In this document: positions 20,201-26,397 of the stretch, piece by piece | How the letters are laid out: each line of letters begins with the position of its first letter | Numbering within the stretch: position 1 is the first letter of the stretch | Origin: Bacteroidales bacterium | Lineage (GTDB): Bacteria > Bacteroidota > Bacteroidia > Bacteroidales > F082 | Length of the DNA: 64,000 nucleotides | Direction: 5' to 3' | NCBI GenBank assembly: GCA_023229245.1 | Contig: JALNZU010000005.1 | Coordinates: forward strand, 1-64,000 | The notes under the pieces: generated by a model | Told to the model about the DNA's origin: nothing | The model's database searches: none | The model's input: only the letters and a program-made list of their open reading frames with translations | Made by a program: the position numbers and the translations under genes

Positions 20201-20532
20201 CCTAAAGCTGTAACTACTACCTCACTAAGTTGCTGTGTGAGTTCAGTTAAACTGATTTCTATATTACTACGACCTTCAACAGCTATTTCCAGAGCTTGAT
20301 ACCCTACATAACTGATCTGTAAGACAGCATTGGAAGCAATATTGTTGAAACTGAAATAGCCTTCTGTGTCCGTTACTGTACCGGTTAGACTGCCTTTGAT
20401 CATAACCGTAACGCCTATTAACGGCATTTCATCAACGGAATCAGTAATCCTGCCTACCATACTATGCTGTTGTGCCATTAAGGCGATATGGCATACCCAT
20501 ACAGTCAATAGTAAGAGAATCAGTCGCTTCAT
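17212..20532 (-). CDS. susC: SusC/RagA TonB-dependent outer-membrane transporter
   Basis: A 1106-residue TonB-linked outer-membrane porter. A signal peptide (1-20) is followed by a CarboxypepD-regulatory-like domain (about 24-105), then the plug with the TonB-box-adjacent phrase LSEVVVTALGIKRQKREIGY and the SusC signature VLDAISGRSAGVQISQSDG, then a long beta-barrel ending in an aromatic residue (ISASF). No STN (secretin/TonB N-terminal) domain is seen, so it is not coupled to an anti-sigma factor. As first gene of the susC-susD-N-glycanase operon it would import the glycan or glycopeptide that SusD binds. A TACCTTTG promoter box sits just upstream. Confidence 0.94.
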   Translation of the reverse strand: MKRLILLLLTVWVCHIALMAQQHSMVGRITDSVDEMPLIGVTVMIKGSLTGTVTDTEGYFSFNNIASNAVLQISYVGYQALEIAVEGRSNIEISLTELTQQLSEVVVTALGIKRQKREIGYSTEQIEATIIVDSKASNVLDAISGRSAGVQISQSDGVEGGSTRIVIRGNNNIGSDNQPLIVVDNIPMENIPGLTNIGRGVDWGSAINDLNAYDIESMTLMKGGAASALYGSRGANGVLFITTKRGSKQKGIGVSYNMDYKITTPYRFREVQNIYGHGGPVSFTPPAFPMSGDTLLYPGIYGNENLIIDEFGNTSSTSEEFGYYGSAVSWGPKMEGQMIKWWDGQMRPWSPQPDNLSLAYRDGYTITHNIAATGGNDKGTLRVSLTRQDNTPIVYNSHFNRTTINLGANLHISEKLRTDVTLSLINYQRLNSPMLGEDESSFNKGMLYSWPRSYKGIDLINRANEDGTRNPQEEFPFLYISPYLWWDYYNNNTSLNRDKYTGAIAFIYDITPWLSATARAGRDFTLEQFETRHKPTDPLGLQDGYYGNGLSRNIGDNFEVNLTAEQINIFTSPFNLRFTTGASRWNQNNYFINGHSGTWYYPNMYTFFNFTDYLFTTDPNGNLIVEQSGNSLSSMVPSEGIYRKRNNSVYAFMNISYHDIVFVELTGRNDWSSSLPSGTNSYFYPSASISFVPTAANLLPAKLSFINFMKLRGGIAQTATDTDPYLLHFYYTISRFGGQQSSGFPLTIPPIALRPQRVNAYETGINISMFENVIDFDFTYYYLYSFDQIIPNLPVPTSSGASTIMINEGVLSNQGFELIVNTVPLRTSQLTWRAGMNISRNRNKIISLGEYADTYLLADIWGLNGPAMVLQEGDDFGTISGYDYIYDDNGNKVLNDAGTKYLITDSRVPIGNAAPDFLAGLHSSLSWKNLRLSLLIDTKWGGDIYAGSYVIGLQTGQSPETLIEREGGGLPYTDPDGNTSNIGVILPGVHEDGTPNTTVVHYYYKYMPNAGGWGHFVSTPGVLENTWVKLRELSLQYTLNKKWVEKTKIFQSLNFSVTGRDLFYIYTTLPDKINPEGIMGAGNAQGFEWASYPGTRSFIFGISASF

Positions 20533-20557
20533 AATATGTTTTTTGGTTTCAAGATTT

Positions 20558-20565
20558 CAAAGGTA
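20558..20565 (-). promoter_or_regulatory. Candidate -7 promoter box for the susCD-N-glycanase operon
   Basis: On the minus strand TACCTTTG exactly matches TAnnTTTG and lies 25 bases before the susC start. The upstream 35 bases are strongly AT-rich, with no distinct -33 TTTG. Confidence 0.5.
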
Positions 20566-20665
20566 TGAAAAACAATAATTAATTAAAACGATTTAGATAA
20601 TTTTTTTAATCCTGATATTTTTAATCCTAACAGGTGAAAGCGAAGCAGTTCAAGCAATAGAAAAG

Positions 20666-20833
20666 ATGAAAATGGTTTTACCCTTTGATACACATAAAAT
20701 TTTACATGATACGGACGAAAAATCATGGAGTAAATTGATAAAAAGAGCAGATAGAATATGGGTGCAAAAAATTATTTTCAGTATGTTTTCACATAAAAAC
20801 CATCCTAAGTACTGCAAATATTTGCTTAGGTGA
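20666..20833 (+). other. Small unassigned open frame in a 461-base gap
   Basis: The gap 20533-20993 holds no recognised gene. A 55-codon frame starts at ATG 20666 (MKMVLPFDTHKILHDTDEKS) and ends at TGA 20831. The frame is open upstream to a stop at 20594 and reads plausibly as protein (TGESEAVQAIEK) before the ATG, which looks like the remains of a larger gene. I do not recognise the family. The perfect 12-base palindrome GCAAATATTTGC at 20814-20825 overlaps its end and could instead be an operator for the downstream carboxylase operon. Confidence 0.25.
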
Positions 20834-20993
20834 AGTGGCTTGTAAGCGGCTTATACTCAATACTCTAACCTTAAAAATCCATTCATTTTTTCGTGGATTA
20901 TTCTTCAGTAGTCAGTTTCATATTTAATTAATTCCCTACTTTTACCCGCTTGTAATCATTTAAAAACGAACTCTTTTAAAAGCAACAATAGGT

Positions 20994-22502
20994 ATGATTA
21001 AGAAAGTACTTGTAGCTAATCGTGGTGAAATTGCAGTACGAGTGATGCGTTCCTGCCGGGAGATGGGTTTGACAACGGTGGCTGTTTATTCGGATGTAGA
21101 CCGTACGGCCATGCACGTACGGTATGCCGATGAAGCCTTCGCCATAGGGCCTTCACCATCGGCTGAAAGTTATCTGCGAATGGATAAGATCATTGATGTA
21201 GCTAAAAAATCAGGTGCCGACGCCATTCATCCGGGTTACGGTTTCCTGTCGGAAAATGCTGCCTTTGCCGAGCTGTGTGAACAAGAAGGTATTGCGTTTA
21301 TAGGCCCTTCACCTTTCGCCATTAAAACTATGGGAGACAAAATCACAGCACGTAAAACAATGATCAAAGCTGGTGTTCCAGTAGTGCCTGGTACTACCGA
21401 ACCCATCAAAGACACTAAGACAGCTATTGAGGTGATCAATGAAATCGGGCTTCCGGTAATGATCAAAGCAAGTGCCGGTGGTGGTGGAAAGGGAATGCGG
21501 CTTGTAAAAACAGAAAAAGAAATTATCAATGCGATCAGTGCGGCACGCTCCGAAGCCAAAGCTGCTTTTGGAGACGATGCAGTCTATATAGAAAAATATA
21601 TCTCATCACCACACCATATTGAATTTCAGGTGCTTGGTGATAAACATGGAAATGTAGTACACCTCTTCGAGCGCGAATGCTCTATCCAACGCCGACATCA
21701 GAAAGTGGTGGAAGAAACCCCCTCACCCATACTCAACCACGAAGTACGAATGAAAATGGGAGCTGATGCAGTAGCTGCAGCAAAAGCAGTCAACTACTAC
21801 GGAGCAGGAACCATCGAATTTATAGTAGATGATGACCTGAACTATTATTTCCTGGAAATGAATACACGTTTGCAAGTAGAGCACCCAATAACTGAACGTG
21901 TGGTAGGAGTGGATCTGGTCAAACAGCAGATCAATATTGCCAACGGTATGGAACTTAGCTTCAGACAAGAAGATTTAAAACAACATGGACATGCTATTGA
22001 AGTACGGATTTATGCCGAAGACCCGGACAATAATTTCATGCCGTCACCCGGTATTATCAAGCATATAAGCGAGCCCCTCGGTTTAGGAGTACGACATGAT
22101 GGGTATGTGTATGAGGGATACGAAATACCTATTTATTACGACCCCATGATATCGAAACTGATAGTCTGGAGTGAGAGCAGAGACGAAGCTATAGCCCGCT
22201 TGAAACGTGCTTTGTATGCCTATAAAATCACAGGAGTGAAAACTTCTATCCCATATCTGCACCGGATATTGGAAGTCCCCGATTTCGTGAAAGGTAGGTA
22301 CAATACACATTTTATTGAAGAAAATAAAGAGTATTTGCAGCCCAAACAGAATTGCGTGGATCAGTGTATGGAAGTGGCAGCAATTACTGCCTTCATTGAT
22401 TATATCAACAAATTAGAACAATTACAACCGGCAAGACCAGATAAGCACTTGGGAAATAACTGGAAAGATTTGGGACGTAAACGTTCAGTGCTGCGATATT
22501 AA
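20994..22502 (+). CDS. accC: Acyl-CoA carboxylase biotin carboxylase subunit
   Basis: ATP-dependent biotin carboxylase, 502 residues, which carboxylates the biotin on the carrier protein. The N-terminal domain opens MIKKVLVANRGEIAVRVMRS. The ATP-grasp glycine-rich loop is KASAGGGGKGMR near residue 159, and the catalytic EMNTRLQVEHPITE segment near 285 is intact. It is the first gene of a three-gene operon with a separate biotin carrier and a 511-residue carboxyltransferase. That order points to a propionyl-CoA carboxylase rather than the AccABCD acetyl-CoA enzyme, because the transferase is of the undivided PccB/MmdA kind. In Bacteroidota this would serve propionate or odd-chain and branched amino-acid metabolism through methylmalonyl-CoA. 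Confidence 0.92.
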   Translation: MIKKVLVANRGEIAVRVMRSCREMGLTTVAVYSDVDRTAMHVRYADEAFAIGPSPSAESYLRMDKIIDVAKKSGADAIHPGYGFLSENAAFAELCEQEGIAFIGPSPFAIKTMGDKITARKTMIKAGVPVVPGTTEPIKDTKTAIEVINEIGLPVMIKASAGGGGKGMRLVKTEKEIINAISAARSEAKAAFGDDAVYIEKYISSPHHIEFQVLGDKHGNVVHLFERECSIQRRHQKVVEETPSPILNHEVRMKMGADAVAAAKAVNYYGAGTIEFIVDDDLNYYFLEMNTRLQVEHPITERVVGVDLVKQQINIANGMELSFRQEDLKQHGHAIEVRIYAEDPDNNFMPSPGIIKHISEPLGLGVRHDGYVYEGYEIPIYYDPMISKLIVWSESRDEAIARLKRALYAYKITGVKTSIPYLHRILEVPDFVKGRYNTHFIEENKEYLQPKQNCVDQCMEVAAITAFIDYINKLEQLQPARPDKHLGNNWKDLGRKRSVLRY

Positions 22503-22521
22503 TATAAAAAAACAGTATATC

Positions 22522-23028
22522 ATGCCTTACGAAATAAAAATCAATGAGCATTTGGCTACGGTTGACCTGCTTAGCCGCGAAGGCTCAAGCTATCTGATTG
22601 CCATAAACAACAAGGTGTATGAGTTGGATGCTATAGAGGTAGAACGTGGAGTGTACAGCATTTTATCTGATAACCGGTCTTTTAATATAGAGCTGGTAGC
22701 CGGAAAAGATAGTAAATCATATATAGTTAATACACAATATGATAGCTTTAATGTGAAAATTATTGATGCCGAAACCAAATATCAGATGAATCGCCGAAAG
22801 GACATTGGTGAAGACGATAATATGATCGTTTCACCTATGCCAGGTAAAGTAGTTCGCATCTTGTTCAAAGAAGGCGATAAAGTGAAAGCTGGTGAAACAG
22901 TCATCATCGTTTCAGCTATGAAGATGGAAAGCGAATACAAAGTCAAACAAGATAGAACTATCAAACGTATTTTAGTAAAAGAAGGCGATTCGGTCAACAG
23001 CGATCAGCCTATGGTGATCATCGAATAA
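22522..23028 (+). CDS. Biotin carboxyl carrier protein of acyl-CoA carboxylase
   Basis: A 168-residue carrier subunit. The C-terminal biotinyl domain (about 95-168) contains SAMKMESEYKV, in which Lys134 would carry biotin. The N-terminal 90 residues form the linking domain (DUF2118-like, YEIKINEHLATVDLL) that associates with the biotin carboxylase in PCC-type complexes. It begins 19 bases after the biotin carboxylase gene and ends 29 bases before the carboxyltransferase gene. The methionines on both sides of the lysine fit the recognition motif of biotin protein ligase. Confidence 0.93.
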   Translation: MPYEIKINEHLATVDLLSREGSSYLIAINNKVYELDAIEVERGVYSILSDNRSFNIELVAGKDSKSYIVNTQYDSFNVKIIDAETKYQMNRRKDIGEDDNMIVSPMPGKVVRILFKEGDKVKAGETVIIVSAMKMESEYKVKQDRTIKRILVKEGDSVNSDQPMVIIE

Positions 23029-23057
23029 GCTTTTTCAAACAGCAATACTAAATCACT

Positions 23058-24593
23058 ATGTCAATAGAAAAGAAAATACAACAGTTAGAAGAGAATAACC
23101 GGTTGGCGGAATTAGGCGGAGGGGTAGATAAAATAAAAAAACAACATGCGGCCGGTCGTCATACAGCGCGGGAGCGAATCAAGGAGTTATTAGACCCACA
23201 TTCTTTCGTAGAGATCGATAAGTTCGTTACCCATCGCACTACCGACTTCGATATGGATAAGCAAAAATATCTGGGTGATGGAGTGGTTACCGGTTATGGA
23301 AAGATAGACGGGCGGTTGGTATATGTGTTTGCACAGGATTTCACCGTTTTTGGTGGCTCGCTCAGTCGTGCTAATGCAGATAAGATAGTAAAGATCATGG
23401 ATTTAGCCATGAAGATGGGAGCACCTATTATAGGTCTGAACGATTCGGGGGGAGCCCGCATACAGGAAGGGGTGGAAAGTTTAGGTGGTTATGCCGATAT
23501 TTTTTATCGCAATGTGATGTCGTCGGGTGTCATCCCGCAGATCAGTGCCGTACTTGGCCCCTGTGCAGGAGGGGCAGTGTATTCACCTGCTATGACAGAC
23601 TTTATAATGATGGTCAAAAATACTTCCTATATGTTCGTAACAGGTCCCGATGTGATCAAAACGGTTACACATGAAGAAGTTACCAAAGAAGACCTTGGAG
23701 GGGCTATGACCCACAACAGCAAGAGCGGAGTAGCTCATCTGATGGCAGAAGACGACAGCCAGGCTATGATGATGCTGCGCGAACTGATGGGATTCTTGCC
23801 TGCCAACAATATGGAAGACCCACCGGTAAAAGTATGTACCGATAGCCTGTTTCGTGAAGAAGATAGTCTGGATACCATAGTACCGGACGACCCCAACAAA
23901 CCTTACGACATGCTGGATATCATTACCAAAGTTGTTGACGATCATAATTTCTTTGAGATACAACCTTATTATGCAAAGAATATCATCATAGGGTTTGCGC
24001 GTTTTGCAGGGAAGCCTGTAGGCATAGTAGCTAATCAGCCTGCTGTGCTGGCAGGGGTGTTAGATATTGACAGCTCTATCAAGGCAGCGCGTTTTGTACG
24101 ATTTTGCGACGCATTCAATATTCCTCTGGTAACTTTTGTCGATGTGCCTGGCTTTTTACCGGGTACTGTTCAGGAATTTGGTGGTATTATCAAGCACGGA
24201 GCCAAGCTATTGTTTGCCTTTGCCGAAGCTACCGTACCTAAGATTACGCTGATTACACGCAAATCATATGGAGGTGCATACGATGTGATGTCGAGCAAAC
24301 ATATTGGAGCAGACGTGAATTTCGCGTATCCGACAGCCGAGATTGCAGTGATGGGCCCTGAAGGAGCAGTTAATATCATCTATAAAAATAAACTGAGCGA
24401 ACAAGAACGACAAACAGTGATTGATGATTACAGAGCCAGATTTGCCAGCCCGTATAAAGCAGCGCAGTTAGGATATATAGACGAAATTATTTATCCACGC
24501 CAAACCCGTACCAAACTGATACAGGCATTGGAGATGACACAAAATAAGGTGAAAAATAATCCCGCAAAAAAACACGGAAATATTCCCTTATAA
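23058..24593 (+). CDS. Acyl-CoA (propionyl-CoA) carboxyltransferase subunit
   Basis: A 511-residue carboxyltransferase of the PccB/MmdA family that transfers carboxyl from biotin to the acyl-CoA. The two crotonase-like halves each show their oxyanion-hole glycines: GPCAGGAVYSPAMTDF near residue 168 and RKSYGGAYDVMSSKH near 402. Length and the C-terminal motif AEIAVMGPEGAVNI are standard. Because a dedicated ATP-dependent biotin carboxylase precedes it, a carboxylase role is favoured over sodium-pumping methylmalonyl-CoA decarboxylase, whose membrane beta subunit is absent here. Acetyl-CoA as substrate cannot be excluded from sequence alone. Confidence 0.92.
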   Translation: MSIEKKIQQLEENNRLAELGGGVDKIKKQHAAGRHTARERIKELLDPHSFVEIDKFVTHRTTDFDMDKQKYLGDGVVTGYGKIDGRLVYVFAQDFTVFGGSLSRANADKIVKIMDLAMKMGAPIIGLNDSGGARIQEGVESLGGYADIFYRNVMSSGVIPQISAVLGPCAGGAVYSPAMTDFIMMVKNTSYMFVTGPDVIKTVTHEEVTKEDLGGAMTHNSKSGVAHLMAEDDSQAMMMLRELMGFLPANNMEDPPVKVCTDSLFREEDSLDTIVPDDPNKPYDMLDIITKVVDDHNFFEIQPYYAKNIIIGFARFAGKPVGIVANQPAVLAGVLDIDSSIKAARFVRFCDAFNIPLVTFVDVPGFLPGTVQEFGGIIKHGAKLLFAFAEATVPKITLITRKSYGGAYDVMSSKHIGADVNFAYPTAEIAVMGPEGAVNIIYKNKLSEQERQTVIDDYRARFASPYKAAQLGYIDEIIYPRQTRTKLIQALEMTQNKVKNNPAKKHGNIPL

Positions 24594-24632
24594 AATAATT
24601 TGCATCTGATTTGATTGGCTTCTTTTCTAAAA

Positions 24633-25121
24633 CTAAACTGTTGGAAACCAAAGCCATTTAATGCTGTAAGCTGAATGGGGAAACGCCTGCCATCGTTCCG
24701 TTTCAAAACTTATGCCAGTTACAGAAGAAGTGGGTAGCCAGTGAATGGCAGGCTGCAGAAACCGATTGGCAACATCTGTAATGGTTGGATTATGACCCAC
24801 TATCACAACCGAATGCAAATGATCCGGTAATTGGGTTAGCAACTTCATAAGTGCACCATCATCGGCTGAATATATTATAGGCTCTATATGAATAATGTCT
24901 TTTGCTGATCCTAATCCTGATACAAGTATTTCAGATGTTTCCTTAGCCCGCACCGCCGAGCTGCTCACAATCAGTTCGGGTTTGAATGCTTGTGAGTTTA
25001 GAAAATCGATTAACTGATGTAGCTGTTTAATCCCCCTTTTAGTCAGCTTACGTTCGTGATCGGTTGTATAGGCTTTATGTGTAGAGGCTTCAGCATGGCG
25101 AATCAGGCAGAGGTGTTTCAT
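24633..25121 (-). CDS. sixA: SixA-type phosphohistidine phosphatase
   Basis: A 162-residue histidine-phosphatase superfamily protein. The catalytic RHG-type motif reads LIRHAEAS with the nucleophile His9, and the second active-site block is VVIVGHNPTITDVANRF. SixA proteins remove phosphate from histidine of Hpt or PTS proteins and thus tune phosphorelays. Small size and the absence of phosphoglycerate-mutase insertions fit SixA. It converges with the carboxylase operon. A TACTTTTG box at 25214-25221 could be its promoter, leaving an untranslated leader of about 90 bases. Confidence 0.85.
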   Translation of the reverse strand: MKHLCLIRHAEASTHKAYTTDHERKLTKRGIKQLHQLIDFLNSQAFKPELIVSSSAVRAKETSEILVSGLGSAKDIIHIEPIIYSADDGALMKLLTQLPDHLHSVVIVGHNPTITDVANRFLQPAIHWLPTSSVTGISFETERWQAFPHSAYSIKWLWFPTV

Positions 25122-25213
25122 CCGGTTTTACTTATGTCATTCTCTGGGTCTCAGGCCACTCCAACATTTTAGACATTTGGAATGGATTAGCTTTTCTGTC
25201 AGTATAGAATGTA

Positions 25214-25221
25214 CAAAAGTA
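25214..25221 (-). promoter_or_regulatory. Candidate -7 promoter box for sixA
   Basis: Minus-strand TACTTTTG matches TAnnTTTG and lies between the terminator of the upstream lipoprotein gene and the sixA start. Confidence 0.3.
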
Positions 25222-25275
25222 GATCAAATACTTGAGTGGGTTGCATCCGTTGCTGATGTGAGAGCTGACTAATAG

Positions 25276-25315
25276 AAAAAAACCGCCTTTTCGTTATTAA
25301 AAAAGCGGTTTTTTT
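25276..25315 (-). terminator. Intrinsic terminator of the lipoprotein gene
   Basis: Arms AAAAAAACCGC (25276-25286) and GCGGTTTTTTT (25305-25315), extended inward by TTTT/AAAA, form a stem with a one-base bulge. Read on the minus strand it ends in a T-run, 21 bases past the lipoprotein stop. Confidence 0.8.
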
Positions 25316-25335
25316 CCTTGTTTTGTTTGTTATTG

Positions 25336-26202
25336 TTATTCTTCAGCAATTACTTGTATCAGTGCTACATCACCACGTGTATATAGATTGATGATCTTTA
25401 TATACCCATGTTTTCCTGCTTCAGTTTTGAAGTAGAGTATATCCTCATTCTCCAGATGACTTGCTCTGGTAAGTTCACTTGTAAATTCGGGAAACACATA
25501 AAACTCGGCTATAGCGTCGAAATCATCAACTGTCAGGTCGGTGAGCTGGAAACGAGTTTGGTTGTGTACTGGCCAATTGTTTATACTCGAGTATACTTCC
25601 TTAACTGCGTCATCATCAGGTGAAGCAAGGGTATTTTGGTTTTGTGGTCCTTTAAAGAAGATGATATCTACTTTGTCGGTATTGTCCGTTACATTGGTAG
25701 TAAAATACACTTCATCTTCTGATACGGAATAAAAACTTCCTGCTCCCAGATCATTCACGTTGCCAAGCAATATCTCTTCACTTTTTTTCACTTTCACTCC
25801 ACCATCTTCAACAGTCAGTATAAGTGAAACTTCAGCCCAGGCACCGCTTTCATCGGTTATACGTGCTGTGAGTTTAGCCTCTCCAACAGATTCAATCTGT
25901 AAAGTGTAGTCAACCTCAAAACTATCGGTGTTCAAGGTCGAATCAACTAAATTTGCTTCACCAATTTGGAGAGTAAAACGAGTTAACGGCTTTTTGGTAT
26001 CAGGGTTTTGAGCCGCATTGAAACCAATTAAAATCTCATCAACAGTGGTGATAGTGGCATCCTGCGAGACATAAGCCTCACCACCTTTGAAATCAATGGT
26101 TGGATTACCGATGATGGGATCGTCTTCGTCTTTATTGCAACCAGTAAACAAGGTTGCTCCAACGAATAAACTAAGCAATAAAAATGAATTTAGCTTTCTC
26201 AT
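25336..26202 (-). CDS. Uncharacterised lipoprotein with Ig-like beta-sandwich features
   Basis: I do not recognise a named family. The 288-residue product has a lipoprotein signal peptide with lipobox Cys22 (LFTGCNKDEDD); the acidic stretch right after the Cys is the Bacteroidota type that favours surface export. Residues about 35-135 alternate beta-strand patterns and look like one PKD or Ig-like domain (ITDESGAWAEVSLILTVEDG). A second beta-rich region follows, with a polar-hydrophobic pattern ending IINLYTRGDVALIQVIAEE. The gene stands alone with its own promoter candidate and terminator, so it is likely expressed by itself. The function is unknown. Confidence 0.75.
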   Translation of the reverse strand: MRKLNSFLLLSLFVGATLFTGCNKDEDDPIIGNPTIDFKGGEAYVSQDATITTVDEILIGFNAAQNPDTKKPLTRFTLQIGEANLVDSTLNTDSFEVDYTLQIESVGEAKLTARITDESGAWAEVSLILTVEDGGVKVKKSEEILLGNVNDLGAGSFYSVSEDEVYFTTNVTDNTDKVDIIFFKGPQNQNTLASPDDDAVKEVYSSINNWPVHNQTRFQLTDLTVDDFDAIAEFYVFPEFTSELTRASHLENEDILYFKTEAGKHGYIKIINLYTRGDVALIQVIAEE

Positions 26203-26310
26203 AAAAAATGAAATTTAGAAAAGTTAATGGTTTGTAATATGTTAAACAAGATGTAAAAAACTATGGTAACGTTGCATCTAATAGTTACAACTGGTTTTTA
26301 TTGGCGGCGG

Positions 26311-26318
26311 CAAAAGTA
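26311..26318 (-). promoter_or_regulatory. Candidate -7 promoter box for the lipoprotein gene
   Basis: Minus-strand TACTTTTG matches TAnnTTTG and is about 110 bases upstream of the ATG, next to a GC-rich GGCGGCGG patch. Confidence 0.35.
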
Positions 26319-26397
26319 ATAAATCTTATTATATCATTCACCTTTAGTAAATTAGTTTTTTAGTAACAAATGAATAGGGTAGTATAAAAAGGTGATT

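Noticed and set aside
23058..24593. Sodium-pumping methylmalonyl-CoA decarboxylase alpha subunit
   Set aside because: A biotin carboxylase gene precedes it and no membrane beta subunit is present, which favours a carboxylase.
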